Positions 25,682 to 33,608 of a stretch of DNA of 51,277 nucleotides are shown piece by piece. Every line of letters begins with the position of its first letter. Within the stretch, counting starts at the first letter, position 1. This DNA comes from Caldifarciminota bacterium (lineage in GTDB: Bacteria > Hydrothermota > Hydrothermia > Hydrothermales > JAJRUZ01), in NCBI GenBank assembly GCA_024277525.1, contig JAJRUZ010000039.1, positions 1 to 51,277 of the forward strand. Direction: 5' to 3'. Below the pieces are notes generated by a model. That model saw nothing but the letters and a program-made list of their open reading frames with translations. It was not told the DNA's origin and did not search any database. Position numbers and translations under genes: made by a program.

Positions 25682-26983
25682 ATGGAATATATAAAATCTT
25701 TTATTCTCATTTTCTTTTTGTCTTCCTGTATAGCATTTAAGGCATATTTTAACACTGTATACAATGCAAAGAAATATTTCAGAATGGCTGAAAAAAAATA
25801 TTTTAGCAAAGAAGAAAGAAAACTGACGCAAGATGTTAAATCCCTTTATGAAAAGGCGCTCGAAAAGTATTTAAGGGTGATAAAATATTTTCCGAATTCC
25901 CCTTTTCTTGATGATGCTATCTTCTATTCGGGTTTAATATATATAAGATTAGAAGATAAGCCAAATGCTATAAGAAAATTTGAGGAAATTTCGAAATATT
26001 TTCCCAAGAGTCATTTCACCCGTATGCTCTCGGATTCGCTCCTTGAGTTTCTTTTAGAAAGAGAAGATGTGGAAAATTCCTTTTACATATTGTCAATTTA
26101 TCCCCGTGTCAATTCCCGAAAATTTTATTTTTATAAAGCAAAATTATTTGAGATTACAGGTGAATATGATTCCGCACTTGTTTATGCTAAAAAAGTTTTG
26201 AATTCGGGAGATTATCTGAAGAGGAAAGTTTTGCCTGTATATGTAAAAGCAGCTTTAAAACTCGGGTTCACCGATTCCGCACTTTATTACCTTGAAACCT
26301 CACGGGAAAAAGACCCAGAGCTTTCCCTTCTTCTGGCAGAAGCACATAAAGAAAAGGGTGACTATGTAAAAGCAGAAGAAATAATAAATTCATTTGATCC
26401 CGAAAATACCGATTTTGACGCAGTGAAAAGTCTTTTAGAGATTTATAAAAAATCGGGAGATACTTCCAAAATGAAAAAAGTCATAAGAAATTTTATAGAA
26501 AAAGGGGAAGATGCTTATGAAAAGCAGGAACTTGCTTATGAACTTGCGTTGATTCTTTTTAAACAGGACAGTTTATCTGCTTTGAAAAATGTTCTTTCAG
26601 AGGTCAAAAAGTTTTCTCCATCCACAAAATACGGAATGAAAGCATCAAAGTGGTTAAATTTAATAGACAAAGAAGAAAAACTGAAGGAAAAAAAGGAAGA
26701 AGAGCAAAAGCAAGCGCTTTTGGAAATTGCGGAAAGTTATTATGTTGATATAGGGCTTTATGAGAAAGGGGTTAAATTACTGGATGAATTTATAAGAAAA
26801 TTTCCTGATGCTGAAGAAAGACCCAGGGTGCTTTATCTTATCATTTTTATATATAAGAATTTTTTGAAAGATTCCGTGAAAACAAATGAATATTTTGAAA
26901 TTTTAAAAAATGAATATAAAGGGAGTTTTTACTATGACCTGGCCAGAAATTTACTTGAACCCGGTTCAGGGAGAAATCCTTAA
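25682..26983 (+). CDS. TPR-repeat outer-membrane lipoprotein
   Basis: 433 residues with a signal peptide ending in lipobox LSSC (Cys about residue 16), so it is probably lipidated. AYFNTVYNAKKYF, then a YLRVIKYFPNSPFLDDAIFY TPR and more degenerate repeats to the end resemble BamD/YbgF-like lipoproteins that support outer-membrane assembly. Its end overlaps the start of pyrK by about 50 bases, an unusual arrangement for such different functions. Confidence 0.8.
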   Translation: MEYIKSFILIFFLSSCIAFKAYFNTVYNAKKYFRMAEKKYFSKEERKLTQDVKSLYEKALEKYLRVIKYFPNSPFLDDAIFYSGLIYIRLEDKPNAIRKFEEISKYFPKSHFTRMLSDSLLEFLLEREDVENSFYILSIYPRVNSRKFYFYKAKLFEITGEYDSALVYAKKVLNSGDYLKRKVLPVYVKAALKLGFTDSALYYLETSREKDPELSLLLAEAHKEKGDYVKAEEIINSFDPENTDFDAVKSLLEIYKKSGDTSKMKKVIRNFIEKGEDAYEKQELAYELALILFKQDSLSALKNVLSEVKKFSPSTKYGMKASKWLNLIDKEEKLKEKKEEEQKQALLEIAESYYVDIGLYEKGVKLLDEFIRKFPDAEERPRVLYLIIFIYKNFLKDSVKTNEYFEILKNEYKGSFYYDLARNLLEPGSGRNP

Positions 26984-27719
26984 TAATATTGACCTAGGGG
27001 ACGGGATGTTTCAACTTGTTGTTTCTGCCCAGGAAATTGCTGATAGGGTAAAACCCGGACAGTTTGTAAGTATAAAAGTTCAGGAGGGATTTCATCCTTT
27101 AATCAGAAGACCCTACAGTGTATGGAACGCAGAGGAGGGCACACTGGAATTCCTTATAAAAGTTGTAGGAACCGGCTCAAAAATTCTCTACGGAAGAAAA
27201 AGAGGGAAAATTGATATGTTAGGTCCTTTGGGTAAACCTTTCCCCGAGCCTCCTTATGACACCGATGTCGTAGTAATCGCAGGAGGAACCGGAATTGCTC
27301 CTTTAATGTTTTATCTCAAATACCATTCAATTCCGAAAAGTATTTTAATCTACGGAGCAAAAACTTCTCCATCCGATTATTTATATTCAAGGATGCAAGA
27401 AGTCTGTGATAATATATTTATATCAACCGAGGATGGTTCTTTCGGGTATAAGGGACTGGTAAGCGAACTTGTTGAAGAATTAATAAAAACAAAAGAAGTT
27501 GTCCCTGAAAAATCAATTTTCTTTTTATGCGGACCTCATGGTATGTTAAAGTCGCTTGATTTTCTCCCTCATGAAAGGACATATGTTTCAATGGAAGGGG
27601 TAATGGCATGCGGATTCGGAATATGTATGGGTTGTGCAGTAAAGAAAAGAAATAAAAAGGGATACTTCAGAACATGTGTCGAGGGACCTTTATTTAAACT
27701 GAAAGATATAGAATTATGA
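26934..27719 (+). CDS. pyrK: Dihydroorotate dehydrogenase electron-transfer subunit
   Basis: About 261 residues from ATG 26934; an upstream ATG at 26910 in the same frame is possible, but 26934 follows AAAGGGAG and removes extra overlap. FAD site RRPYSVWN, NAD-binding GGTGIAPL and CGPHGML, and the 2Fe-2S cluster loop CGFGICMGC...C are all present. It moves electrons from class 1B dihydroorotate dehydrogenase to NAD+. It overlaps pyrD by ATGA. Confidence 0.93.
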   Translation: MTWPEIYLNPVQGEILNNIDLGDGMFQLVVSAQEIADRVKPGQFVSIKVQEGFHPLIRRPYSVWNAEEGTLEFLIKVVGTGSKILYGRKRGKIDMLGPLGKPFPEPPYDTDVVVIAGGTGIAPLMFYLKYHSIPKSILIYGAKTSPSDYLYSRMQEVCDNIFISTEDGSFGYKGLVSELVEELIKTKEVVPEKSIFFLCGPHGMLKSLDFLPHERTYVSMEGVMACGFGICMGCAVKKRNKKGYFRTCVEGPLFKLKDIEL

Positions 27720-28639
27720 ATCTCGAAGTTGATCTTGCGGGTTTAAGGTTAAAAAATCCTTTTATGGTTGCGTCAGGGACTTTTGCTTATGGCATAGAGC
27801 TGGGTATTCATTTACCGGTAGAAAAATTCGGAGCGATAGTCACGAAGGGGATAAGTGTGAATGAGAGGGAAGGGAATCCACCCGAGAGGATTGCGGAGAC
27901 TCCCTGCGGGCTTTTGAATTCTATCGGACTGGAAAATGTGGGTTTAAAGAGATTTCTCAAAGGAAAATGGAGTAAATTGAAGACAATCGGAATACCTGTA
28001 ATAGTAAATATCTTCGGAGAAAAAGAAGAAGATTTTGAGGTCCTTGCGGAAGAACTGGAAAAAGCAGGAGTCGATGCTCTTGAAATAAATTTATCCTGTC
28101 CCAATGTAAAAAAAGGGGGCATGCAGTTCGGGCAAAATTCAAAAATTGCAGGTAGAATTGTAGAGATTGTGAAAAAGAAATTTAAATCGGGTCCTGTTTT
28201 TGTAAAACTTGCTCCGAATTTTGTAAACATTATTGATGTTGCAAAAGAATGTGAGAAAAAGGGAGCGGATGGTCTTACTCTCATAAATACTCTCATGGGT
28301 ATGGCGATTGATGTAGAGAACAAAAGATTTAAAATTCCTTCCGGTGTTGCAGGGCTTTCGGGTCCTGCAATTCATCCTGTTGCACTTTATATCGTTTACA
28401 AAGTATATCAGGAAGTGAAAATTCCGATCATAGGGGTCGGAGGGATTTACGATTATGCTTCCGCTCTGGAATTTTTAATGGTAGGAGCAAAAGCTGTTCA
28501 AATAGGGACAATGCTGTTTGTCAACCCTCAAATAATATTGGAAATAATTGACAAAACAAAAGAGTACATGAGGAGAAAAAACATTTCTGATATAAATCAA
28601 ATAATAGGCTGCATGCAAATAAGAAAATACAGACGGTAA
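27716..28639 (+). CDS. pyrD: Dihydroorotate dehydrogenase, class 1B
   Basis: 307 residues. LKNPFMVASGTFAYG at the start, NLSCPNVKKGGMQFGQ with the catalytic Cys of class 1, VKLAPNF, GLSGPAIHPVAL and GVGGIYDYASALEFL with the FMN phosphate site. It oxidises dihydroorotate to orotate in UMP synthesis. The adjoining pyrK confirms the NAD-linked 1B type. Confidence 0.95.
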   Translation: MNLEVDLAGLRLKNPFMVASGTFAYGIELGIHLPVEKFGAIVTKGISVNEREGNPPERIAETPCGLLNSIGLENVGLKRFLKGKWSKLKTIGIPVIVNIFGEKEEDFEVLAEELEKAGVDALEINLSCPNVKKGGMQFGQNSKIAGRIVEIVKKKFKSGPVFVKLAPNFVNIIDVAKECEKKGADGLTLINTLMGMAIDVENKRFKIPSGVAGLSGPAIHPVALYIVYKVYQEVKIPIIGVGGIYDYASALEFLMVGAKAVQIGTMLFVNPQIILEIIDKTKEYMRRKNISDINQIIGCMQIRKYRR

Positions 28640-28724
28640 GGTAAATTTAATGATTTACTTCAGAAAAGTCAAAAAATAGATATTGATACATTGAAAAGAT
28701 TAAAATTAAATCTGGAGGTTTAAT

Positions 28725-29426
28725 ATGAGTGAAATAATCATTGCTCTTAACACAATGGATAAAAAAGTTGCAAATGAATGGGTTGATAAATTTTTGCCTT
28801 ATGTGAAATGGTTTAAGGTCGGTTATCCCCTGTATATAAATGCAGGAAACGATTTTATTCGCGAATTGAAAAATAAAGGCACCAAGGTATTTCTTGACCT
28901 TAAATTTTTTGACATTCCCTCTGTTGTTTCACTTGCGGTAAAAGCAGCTTCGGAGCTTGAAGTGGACATGCTTTCAATCCACACCCTCGGAGGATTTGAA
29001 ATGCTTGAAAATGCATGCAAATCATTATGGGATGCAGAAAGAGAAAAAGGCAAAAGACCACTTTTGATAGGTGTAACAATTTTAACAAGCATGTCAGAAG
29101 CAACTTTAAAGGACGTATCAGGTGCAAAAAAAGAAATGGAGGAAGAAATAGAAACACTCTCAAGAATGGCTAAATCTGCGGGACTTGACGGAGTTGTGGT
29201 TTCCGGAAATGAGATAGAGATGGTAAAAAATGCGTGCGGTAAAGATTTTATAACAGTGGTTCCAGGAATCAGATTAAAGGAAGACCTTGCTTTTGACCAA
29301 GAAAGGGTAATAACTCCTGAAGAAGCAAAAAGAAAAGGTGCAGATTTTCTTGTCATAGGAAGACCGATTACACATGCAGAAGATCCGATTTCAAAAGTTA
29401 AAAAATATATTGAAAAAATAAGCTAA
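28725..29426 (+). CDS. pyrF: Orotidine 5'-phosphate decarboxylase
   Basis: 233 residues. The catalytic DxKxxD motif is FLDLKFFDIP, SIHTLGG and GVTILTSM follow, VVPGIRL and ADFLVIGRPIT bind phosphate. It makes UMP from OMP, the last step after the orotate made by pyrD. GGAGG lies before the ATG. The 85-base gap after pyrD shows no clear terminator, so the three genes may be one unit. Confidence 0.95.
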   Translation: MSEIIIALNTMDKKVANEWVDKFLPYVKWFKVGYPLYINAGNDFIRELKNKGTKVFLDLKFFDIPSVVSLAVKAASELEVDMLSIHTLGGFEMLENACKSLWDAEREKGKRPLLIGVTILTSMSEATLKDVSGAKKEMEEEIETLSRMAKSAGLDGVVVSGNEIEMVKNACGKDFITVVPGIRLKEDLAFDQERVITPEEAKRKGADFLVIGRPITHAEDPISKVKKYIEKIS

Positions 29427-29430
29427 ATTC

Positions 29431-30384
29431 TTGGAAAAACTTCCTATAAGTAAAACAAAATCAGAATATATAAGAATTGTCTTTCCGGAGCACGCGAATT
29501 CAATCGGAACCTTATACGGAGGATATATGATGAGATGGATTCTGGATGCAGGAATGCTCACAGCAACAAGGTTTACAAAGGGTCCGTGTGTTATAGGTTC
29601 AATGGATTCCATCGATTTCATAAGACCCGTCAGAATAGGAAATATTGTTAAAATTGAGTCTTTTGTGGAATATGTAGGAAATACGAGTCTGGAGGTGGGA
29701 TTAAAAGTATTTTCAGGAGAATTCGGAGATGAAAAAATTGCCTGTACATCTCATCTTTCGTTTATTGCAATGAATGAAAAAGGAGATAAAAGAGAAATTG
29801 AAACAAAAGTTTTCCCGGATAATGAGGAAGAAAAAATATTTTATGAAGAAGCAATAAAAAGAAGAAATAAAAGGAAGGAAAGAATAGAAGAATGGAGAAA
29901 AAATCCTCCTGAGTTTGAGATTATTCCCTCAAAATGGTCAATAACTACCGAAAGGGTGGTATTTCCTGAGGACACACTCTATCTTAAAAGGGTTTATGGT
30001 GGAAAAGTATTAATGATAATGGACGAATTAGCCGCGATACTTGCCAGAAAATATGCAAAAGGGATTTGTGTGACCGCTTCACTTGATGAAATGGATTTTT
30101 TTGCACCTGCTTATATAGGGGAAATACTTCATATTCAGGCGACAATTTCTGCTGTTTTCAGAACGAGCATGGAAATTTTTATAAAGGTATTTGCAGAAAA
30201 TCCGGAAAAAGAGGAGATAAGAAATGTTGTCACCTCTTTTATGGTTTTTGTTCATCTTGATGAAAACGGAGAGCCGAAATCCCTTCCCGAATTTCATTAT
30301 CAAAAATTGCTTGAAAGTGCCCTTGAGAGAAAAAGGATGAGAATTGAGAGAAGAAAGAGATTAGATATTTCAAATAAAATTTAA
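29431..30384 (+). CDS. Double-hotdog acyl-CoA thioesterase
   Basis: 317 residues with two hotdog domains. The first has GTLYGGYMMRWILDAGMLTA, GSMDSIDFIRPVRIGNIV; the second has KRVYGGKVLMIMDELAAILA, SLDEMDFFAPAYIGEIL. This tandem is the ACOT/BFIT-like arrangement that hydrolyses acyl-CoA to free acid and CoA. A TTG 4 bases after pyrF is the only good start. Its place behind pyrF is probably transcriptional convenience. Confidence 0.88.
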   Translation: MEKLPISKTKSEYIRIVFPEHANSIGTLYGGYMMRWILDAGMLTATRFTKGPCVIGSMDSIDFIRPVRIGNIVKIESFVEYVGNTSLEVGLKVFSGEFGDEKIACTSHLSFIAMNEKGDKREIETKVFPDNEEEKIFYEEAIKRRNKRKERIEEWRKNPPEFEIIPSKWSITTERVVFPEDTLYLKRVYGGKVLMIMDELAAILARKYAKGICVTASLDEMDFFAPAYIGEILHIQATISAVFRTSMEIFIKVFAENPEKEEIRNVVTSFMVFVHLDENGEPKSLPEFHYQKLLESALERKRMRIERRKRLDISNKI

Positions 30385-30387
30385 ATA

Positions 30388-30416
30388 TTGACAATCCTGT
30401 ATTCAGATGTTAAAAT
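30388..30416 (+). promoter_or_regulatory. Promoter of the fourth coiled-coil paralogue
   Basis: TTGACA (30388-30393), 17-base spacer, TAAAAT (30411-30416), then 6 bases to the ATG at 30423. Leaderless layout. Confidence 0.65.
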
Positions 30417-30422
30417 TTAAAC

Positions 30423-31340
30423 ATGAAAACCCTTGAAGAAATAATAAAAGAACTTCCCGAAAATATAAGGCTTCCGATTTATGAAGCATTCCAAGTGTTT
30501 CAAAAGGACATTGTGCACAGGGACCTTTCGGAAATAAAAGAAGAAATCAAAAAGGTATGGGAGGCAATAAACAGTCTTACCGAAGCTCAAGTGAGAACAG
30601 AAGAAAGGGTGAATGAACTTGCGGAGGCACAGAAAAAGACAGAAGAAAGGATGAATGAGCTTGTGGAGGTTCAAAAGAAAACAGAATAAAGGGTGAGTAA
30701 GCTGGAAAAGGTGGTCAAGGAGCTTGCGGAAGCCCAAAAGAAGACCGAAGAAAGGGTAAATGAGCTTGCCGAGGCGCAGAGAAAAACAGAAGAGAGGGTA
30801 AATGAACTTGCCGAGGCGCAGAGAAAAACAGAAGAGAGGGTAACCAAACTGGAAAAGGTGGTCAAGGAGATTGCAGAGGCCCAAAGAGAGACCGAGAGGG
30901 AACTCAGAAAGCTTGCCGAGTCCCATTATAAACTCGTGGAAGAGCACAGGAAAACGAGACAAAAACTTGAAGGTCTTTCCGATGCTTTCGGATATACCCT
31001 TGAGGACAGGGCTATAAAGTCCCTTCCTGTTATTCTTTCAAAGGATTATAAAATAAAAGTTATAGGTAAACTCAAAAGGACATACCTGAAAGTAGGGAAA
31101 GAATATATAGAGGTTAACATCTATGGTAAAGCAAGAAAAGATGGTAAGGAATATGTAATAATAGGGGAGTCAAAGTCAAGGGTTTCAAAGAAAGAGGTTG
31201 ACAGGTTTATTTCAAAATGTGAAAAAATATCAAAGAAATCAATAAGAATCCTTATATCATATCTTTTTACTCCTCAGATTGAAGAATATGCAAAGGAAAA
31301 AGGGATTATACTCATACCTTCCTATGAGCTTTCCCTGTAA
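30423..31340 (+). pseudogene. Coiled-coil nuclease-like protein (distant paralogue) with an internal stop codon
   Basis: Reading one frame gives 305 residues with a TAA at codon 89 (30687-30689). The repeat KKTEERVNEL is coded AAA ACA GAA GAA AGG elsewhere and here AAA ACA GAA TAA AGG, so one G to T change made the stop. The head (LEEIIKELPENIRLPIYEAF) is followed by a long coiled coil of 14-residue units and a C-terminal PD-(D/E)XK-like domain with EVNIYGKAR and IIGESKSRVS. The ExK is kept; the Asp of related genes is Asn. A GTG at 30693 could restart translation of the second half (215 residues). Confidence 0.7.
30756..30839 (+). repeat. Two 42-base tandem repeats in the coiled-coil region
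   Basis: Units 30756-30797 and 30798-30839 differ at one base (GAG versus GAA). Each codes for a 14-residue VNELAEAQRKTEER unit. More diverged units flank them, so the array probably grew by slippage or unequal crossover. Confidence 0.8.
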
Positions 31341-31355
31341 TTACAGAAGTTTAAA

Positions 31356-31904
31356 GTGAATCTCTTGGTGATTGTATCAGGTTTTACAGGTGCAGGTAAA
31401 TCTTTTGTTGCGGATATTATAAAAAAACAGGGTGATTTTATTGTTTTAAAATCCGATGTTATAAGAAAAGAACTTGCGGGAATCAACCCTTACATGCATG
31501 TTTATGCTGATTTTGAGAAGGGATTATACAGTAAAGAAATGACCGAGAGAGTTTATGATGAGCTTTTTAAAAGAGCAGAAAAATATTTAAAAAGAAGAAA
31601 AAATGTAATAATAGATGCAAGTTTTCTTGATAAAGGGAAAAGGGATAGAGCAAGGGAACTTGCAAAAAAATTAAATGCGAATATTCTTATATTATGGGTG
31701 GAGACGGATGAAAAATTAATAAAAGAGAGACTCGAAAAAAGAGAAAGTGATGTTTCGGACGGAAGATGGGAAATATATTTGAAGCAAAAAGAGAAATATG
31801 AAAAACCCTGTGAAAAGGACATTATTTTTTTGAAAAATGAAAAAAGTGAAGAAGTAAAGAAAGAAATAGAAAATATATTGGAAAGGTTCACGAAACATTT
31901 TTGA
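31356..31904 (+). CDS. AAA_33-type P-loop kinase
   Basis: 182 residues. Walker A GFTGAGKS at the N-terminus, VLKSDVIRKELAG for the substrate side, NVIIDASFLDKGKRDRA like the lid-preceding strand, and RLEKRESDVSDGRWEIY. This is the family found alone or fused to aminoglycoside phosphotransferase-like domains, near gluconate and zeta-type kinases. The substrate is unknown. A GTG start 15 bases after the preceding gene. Confidence 0.8.
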   Translation: MNLLVIVSGFTGAGKSFVADIIKKQGDFIVLKSDVIRKELAGINPYMHVYADFEKGLYSKEMTERVYDELFKRAEKYLKRRKNVIIDASFLDKGKRDRARELAKKLNANILILWVETDEKLIKERLEKRESDVSDGRWEIYLKQKEKYEKPCEKDIIFLKNEKSEEVKKEIENILERFTKHF

Positions 31905-31929
31905 TTTTTTTCTCTTCTTTTTATATAAT
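31901..31929 (+). promoter_or_regulatory. Promoter of the alpha-2-macroglobulin gene
   Basis: TTGATT (31901-31906), 17-base spacer, TATAAT (31924-31929), 11 bases before the ATG at 31941. The -35 box overlaps the stop of the kinase gene. Confidence 0.55.
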
Positions 31930-31940
31930 TTAATGAACTT

Positions 31941-33608
31941 ATGTTGTTGTTACTTTTCTTAATATCGGTTAATTCTTTAAAAATAGACAATAAAAAAATT
32001 CTGATTTGCTCCGAGGATAAGGAAGTGAAGGTGTGTGTATTCATTAAAAATTTGAATAAAAGAGAAGTAAAAGCAAATATAAGCGTCATAATTTTTAATT
32101 TAGAGGACAAAATTATATTTTCAAAAAAAGAGCATTTAAATATTCCTCCTTCCGGCTGTTATTTTGATTTTAAATTTAAATCCCGGGAGCCGTTATATTT
32201 GTTGAGAGCGAAAATTAAAGTAGATTATGAAAAAAATACTTTGATCAAAACCGTATATTTTGCAAAATATTATAAACCCATGCAATTTTTGATTTACTAC
32301 CCTTACGATATTTTAAGAAATGTTCCAACTCCTTTTTATGTAAAAGTATATCGAGGAAGCCCGGATAAGCCGGTTAAAAATGCTCAGATAAAGATTTTTC
32401 TCAATAACCGACTCCTTTTGAAAGGACTCACCGATCACAGAGGGGAATATAAAACACCTTTATATGTAAAAGAAGAGAAAAGCGGTAAAATGAGGATTGA
32501 AGTGGAGAAGGGAGCTGAAAAACTGGAGACCGAATTTTTTGTGAGAGTGAAGGGAAAAGAAGAGAATATGGATGTGTATATAACAACGGATAAACCGATT
32601 TATTTACCCGGACAGGAAGTTCATATAAAAATAATGGTTCTGCAAATTCCCGAATTAAAGCCTGTAGAAAATAGAAAATTGTTACTAAGAGTAAGTGACC
32701 CGCATGGAAATGTTATTCTGAAAGATACTTTATATACAAATGAATTCGGCATCGCATATAAAAAATTTAAACTCGCAGATGATATAAGAACGGGTTTTTA
32801 TCACATAGGAGTAAAAGGGGAAAATATTTGGCAATGGCATAGAATAGAAGTTACAGAATATGAACTGCCGAAGTTCGGTATAAATATAGTGTTTGACAAA
32901 GAATATTATACACCGAATGAAAAAGTGGAAGGCAGAATTGAATGTCAATATATCACAGGAGAGCCTGTTGCGGGTGGGATTGTTGAGTTAAAAGTTCTGG
33001 AAAGATGGCAGAATGAAACCTCAAAAATTACAGGACATACGGATAAAGAAGGAAAATATAAATTTTCATTTACTTATCCCGAAGATTATTACGGTGTAAT
33101 ATTAGAACTTACGGTTAAAGATAGTAGTGGATTTGTGGTAACAAAAACTCTACTTGTTCCTTTTCCGAGAATCAAAATTTTACCTCAGGGAGGAAAATTT
33201 GTAAAGGGTTTTAAGAACAAATTTTATGTGCTTTTTAAATCTGTGCCGAATACACCGATAAGCACCGATTTAAAGATAAAAGTTTTAGGTAAAGAATTTA
33301 CCGTTAGGACTGATTCTCTGGGGATAGGAGAAGGTGAAATTTTTATCGGTGAAGATGTTGAAAAAATTGTTTTTGAAATTTCCGACAAAGAAGAAAGATT
33401 TAAGAAAACCTTGCGGTTCAATACTTATGAAGGAGCAACATATACGGTTCTCAAAAAAAGAATATACGGTAAAGGAGAAAAAATACGATTTAAAATACAT
33501 CTTCTTGACCGGAGTGTAAATACAATATTGCTTGCTGTTTCGGAGGCAAAAAGGCTTTATAAAAGAGGAAATATACATATTATATCTTATGATAACTTTG
33601 AAAAGTGA
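31941..33608 (+). CDS. Alpha-2-macroglobulin, N-terminal part
   Basis: 555 residues with a signal peptide (LLLLFLISVNS). MG-type domains follow: MG2 at about 208-300 (VYITTDKPIYLPGQEVHIKI, RVSDPHGNVI) and MG3 at about 305-400 (VTEYELPKFGINI). The frame ends inside the bait-region domain (GKGEKIRFKIHLLDRSV...). The stop overlaps the next frame by GTGA. One extra A in the A4 run at 33601-33604 would fuse the two frames into one 1600-residue protein reading NFEKVIEDSIS. Bacterial macroglobulins trap proteases in the periplasm. Confidence 0.85.
   Translation: MLLLLFLISVNSLKIDNKKILICSEDKEVKVCVFIKNLNKREVKANISVIIFNLEDKIIFSKKEHLNIPPSGCYFDFKFKSREPLYLLRAKIKVDYEKNTLIKTVYFAKYYKPMQFLIYYPYDILRNVPTPFYVKVYRGSPDKPVKNAQIKIFLNNRLLLKGLTDHRGEYKTPLYVKEEKSGKMRIEVEKGAEKLETEFFVRVKGKEENMDVYITTDKPIYLPGQEVHIKIMVLQIPELKPVENRKLLLRVSDPHGNVILKDTLYTNEFGIAYKKFKLADDIRTGFYHIGVKGENIWQWHRIEVTEYELPKFGINIVFDKEYYTPNEKVEGRIECQYITGEPVAGGIVELKVLERWQNETSKITGHTDKEGKYKFSFTYPEDYYGVILELTVKDSSGFVVTKTLLVPFPRIKILPQGGKFVKGFKNKFYVLFKSVPNTPISTDLKIKVLGKEFTVRTDSLGIGEGEIFIGEDVEKIVFEISDKEERFKKTLRFNTYEGATYTVLKKRIYGKGEKIRFKIHLLDRSVNTILLAVSEAKRLYKRGNIHIISYDNFEK

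Noticed and set aside
27808-28323. 171-residue antisense frame inside pyrD, and 177 residues inside pyrF
   Set aside because: The sense genes are unmistakable; the antisense products are Ser/Phe-rich shadows.
31553-32110. 185-residue antisense frame over the kinase and macroglobulin start
   Set aside because: Crosses a promoter and two real genes; low-complexity Phe/Ser-rich product.
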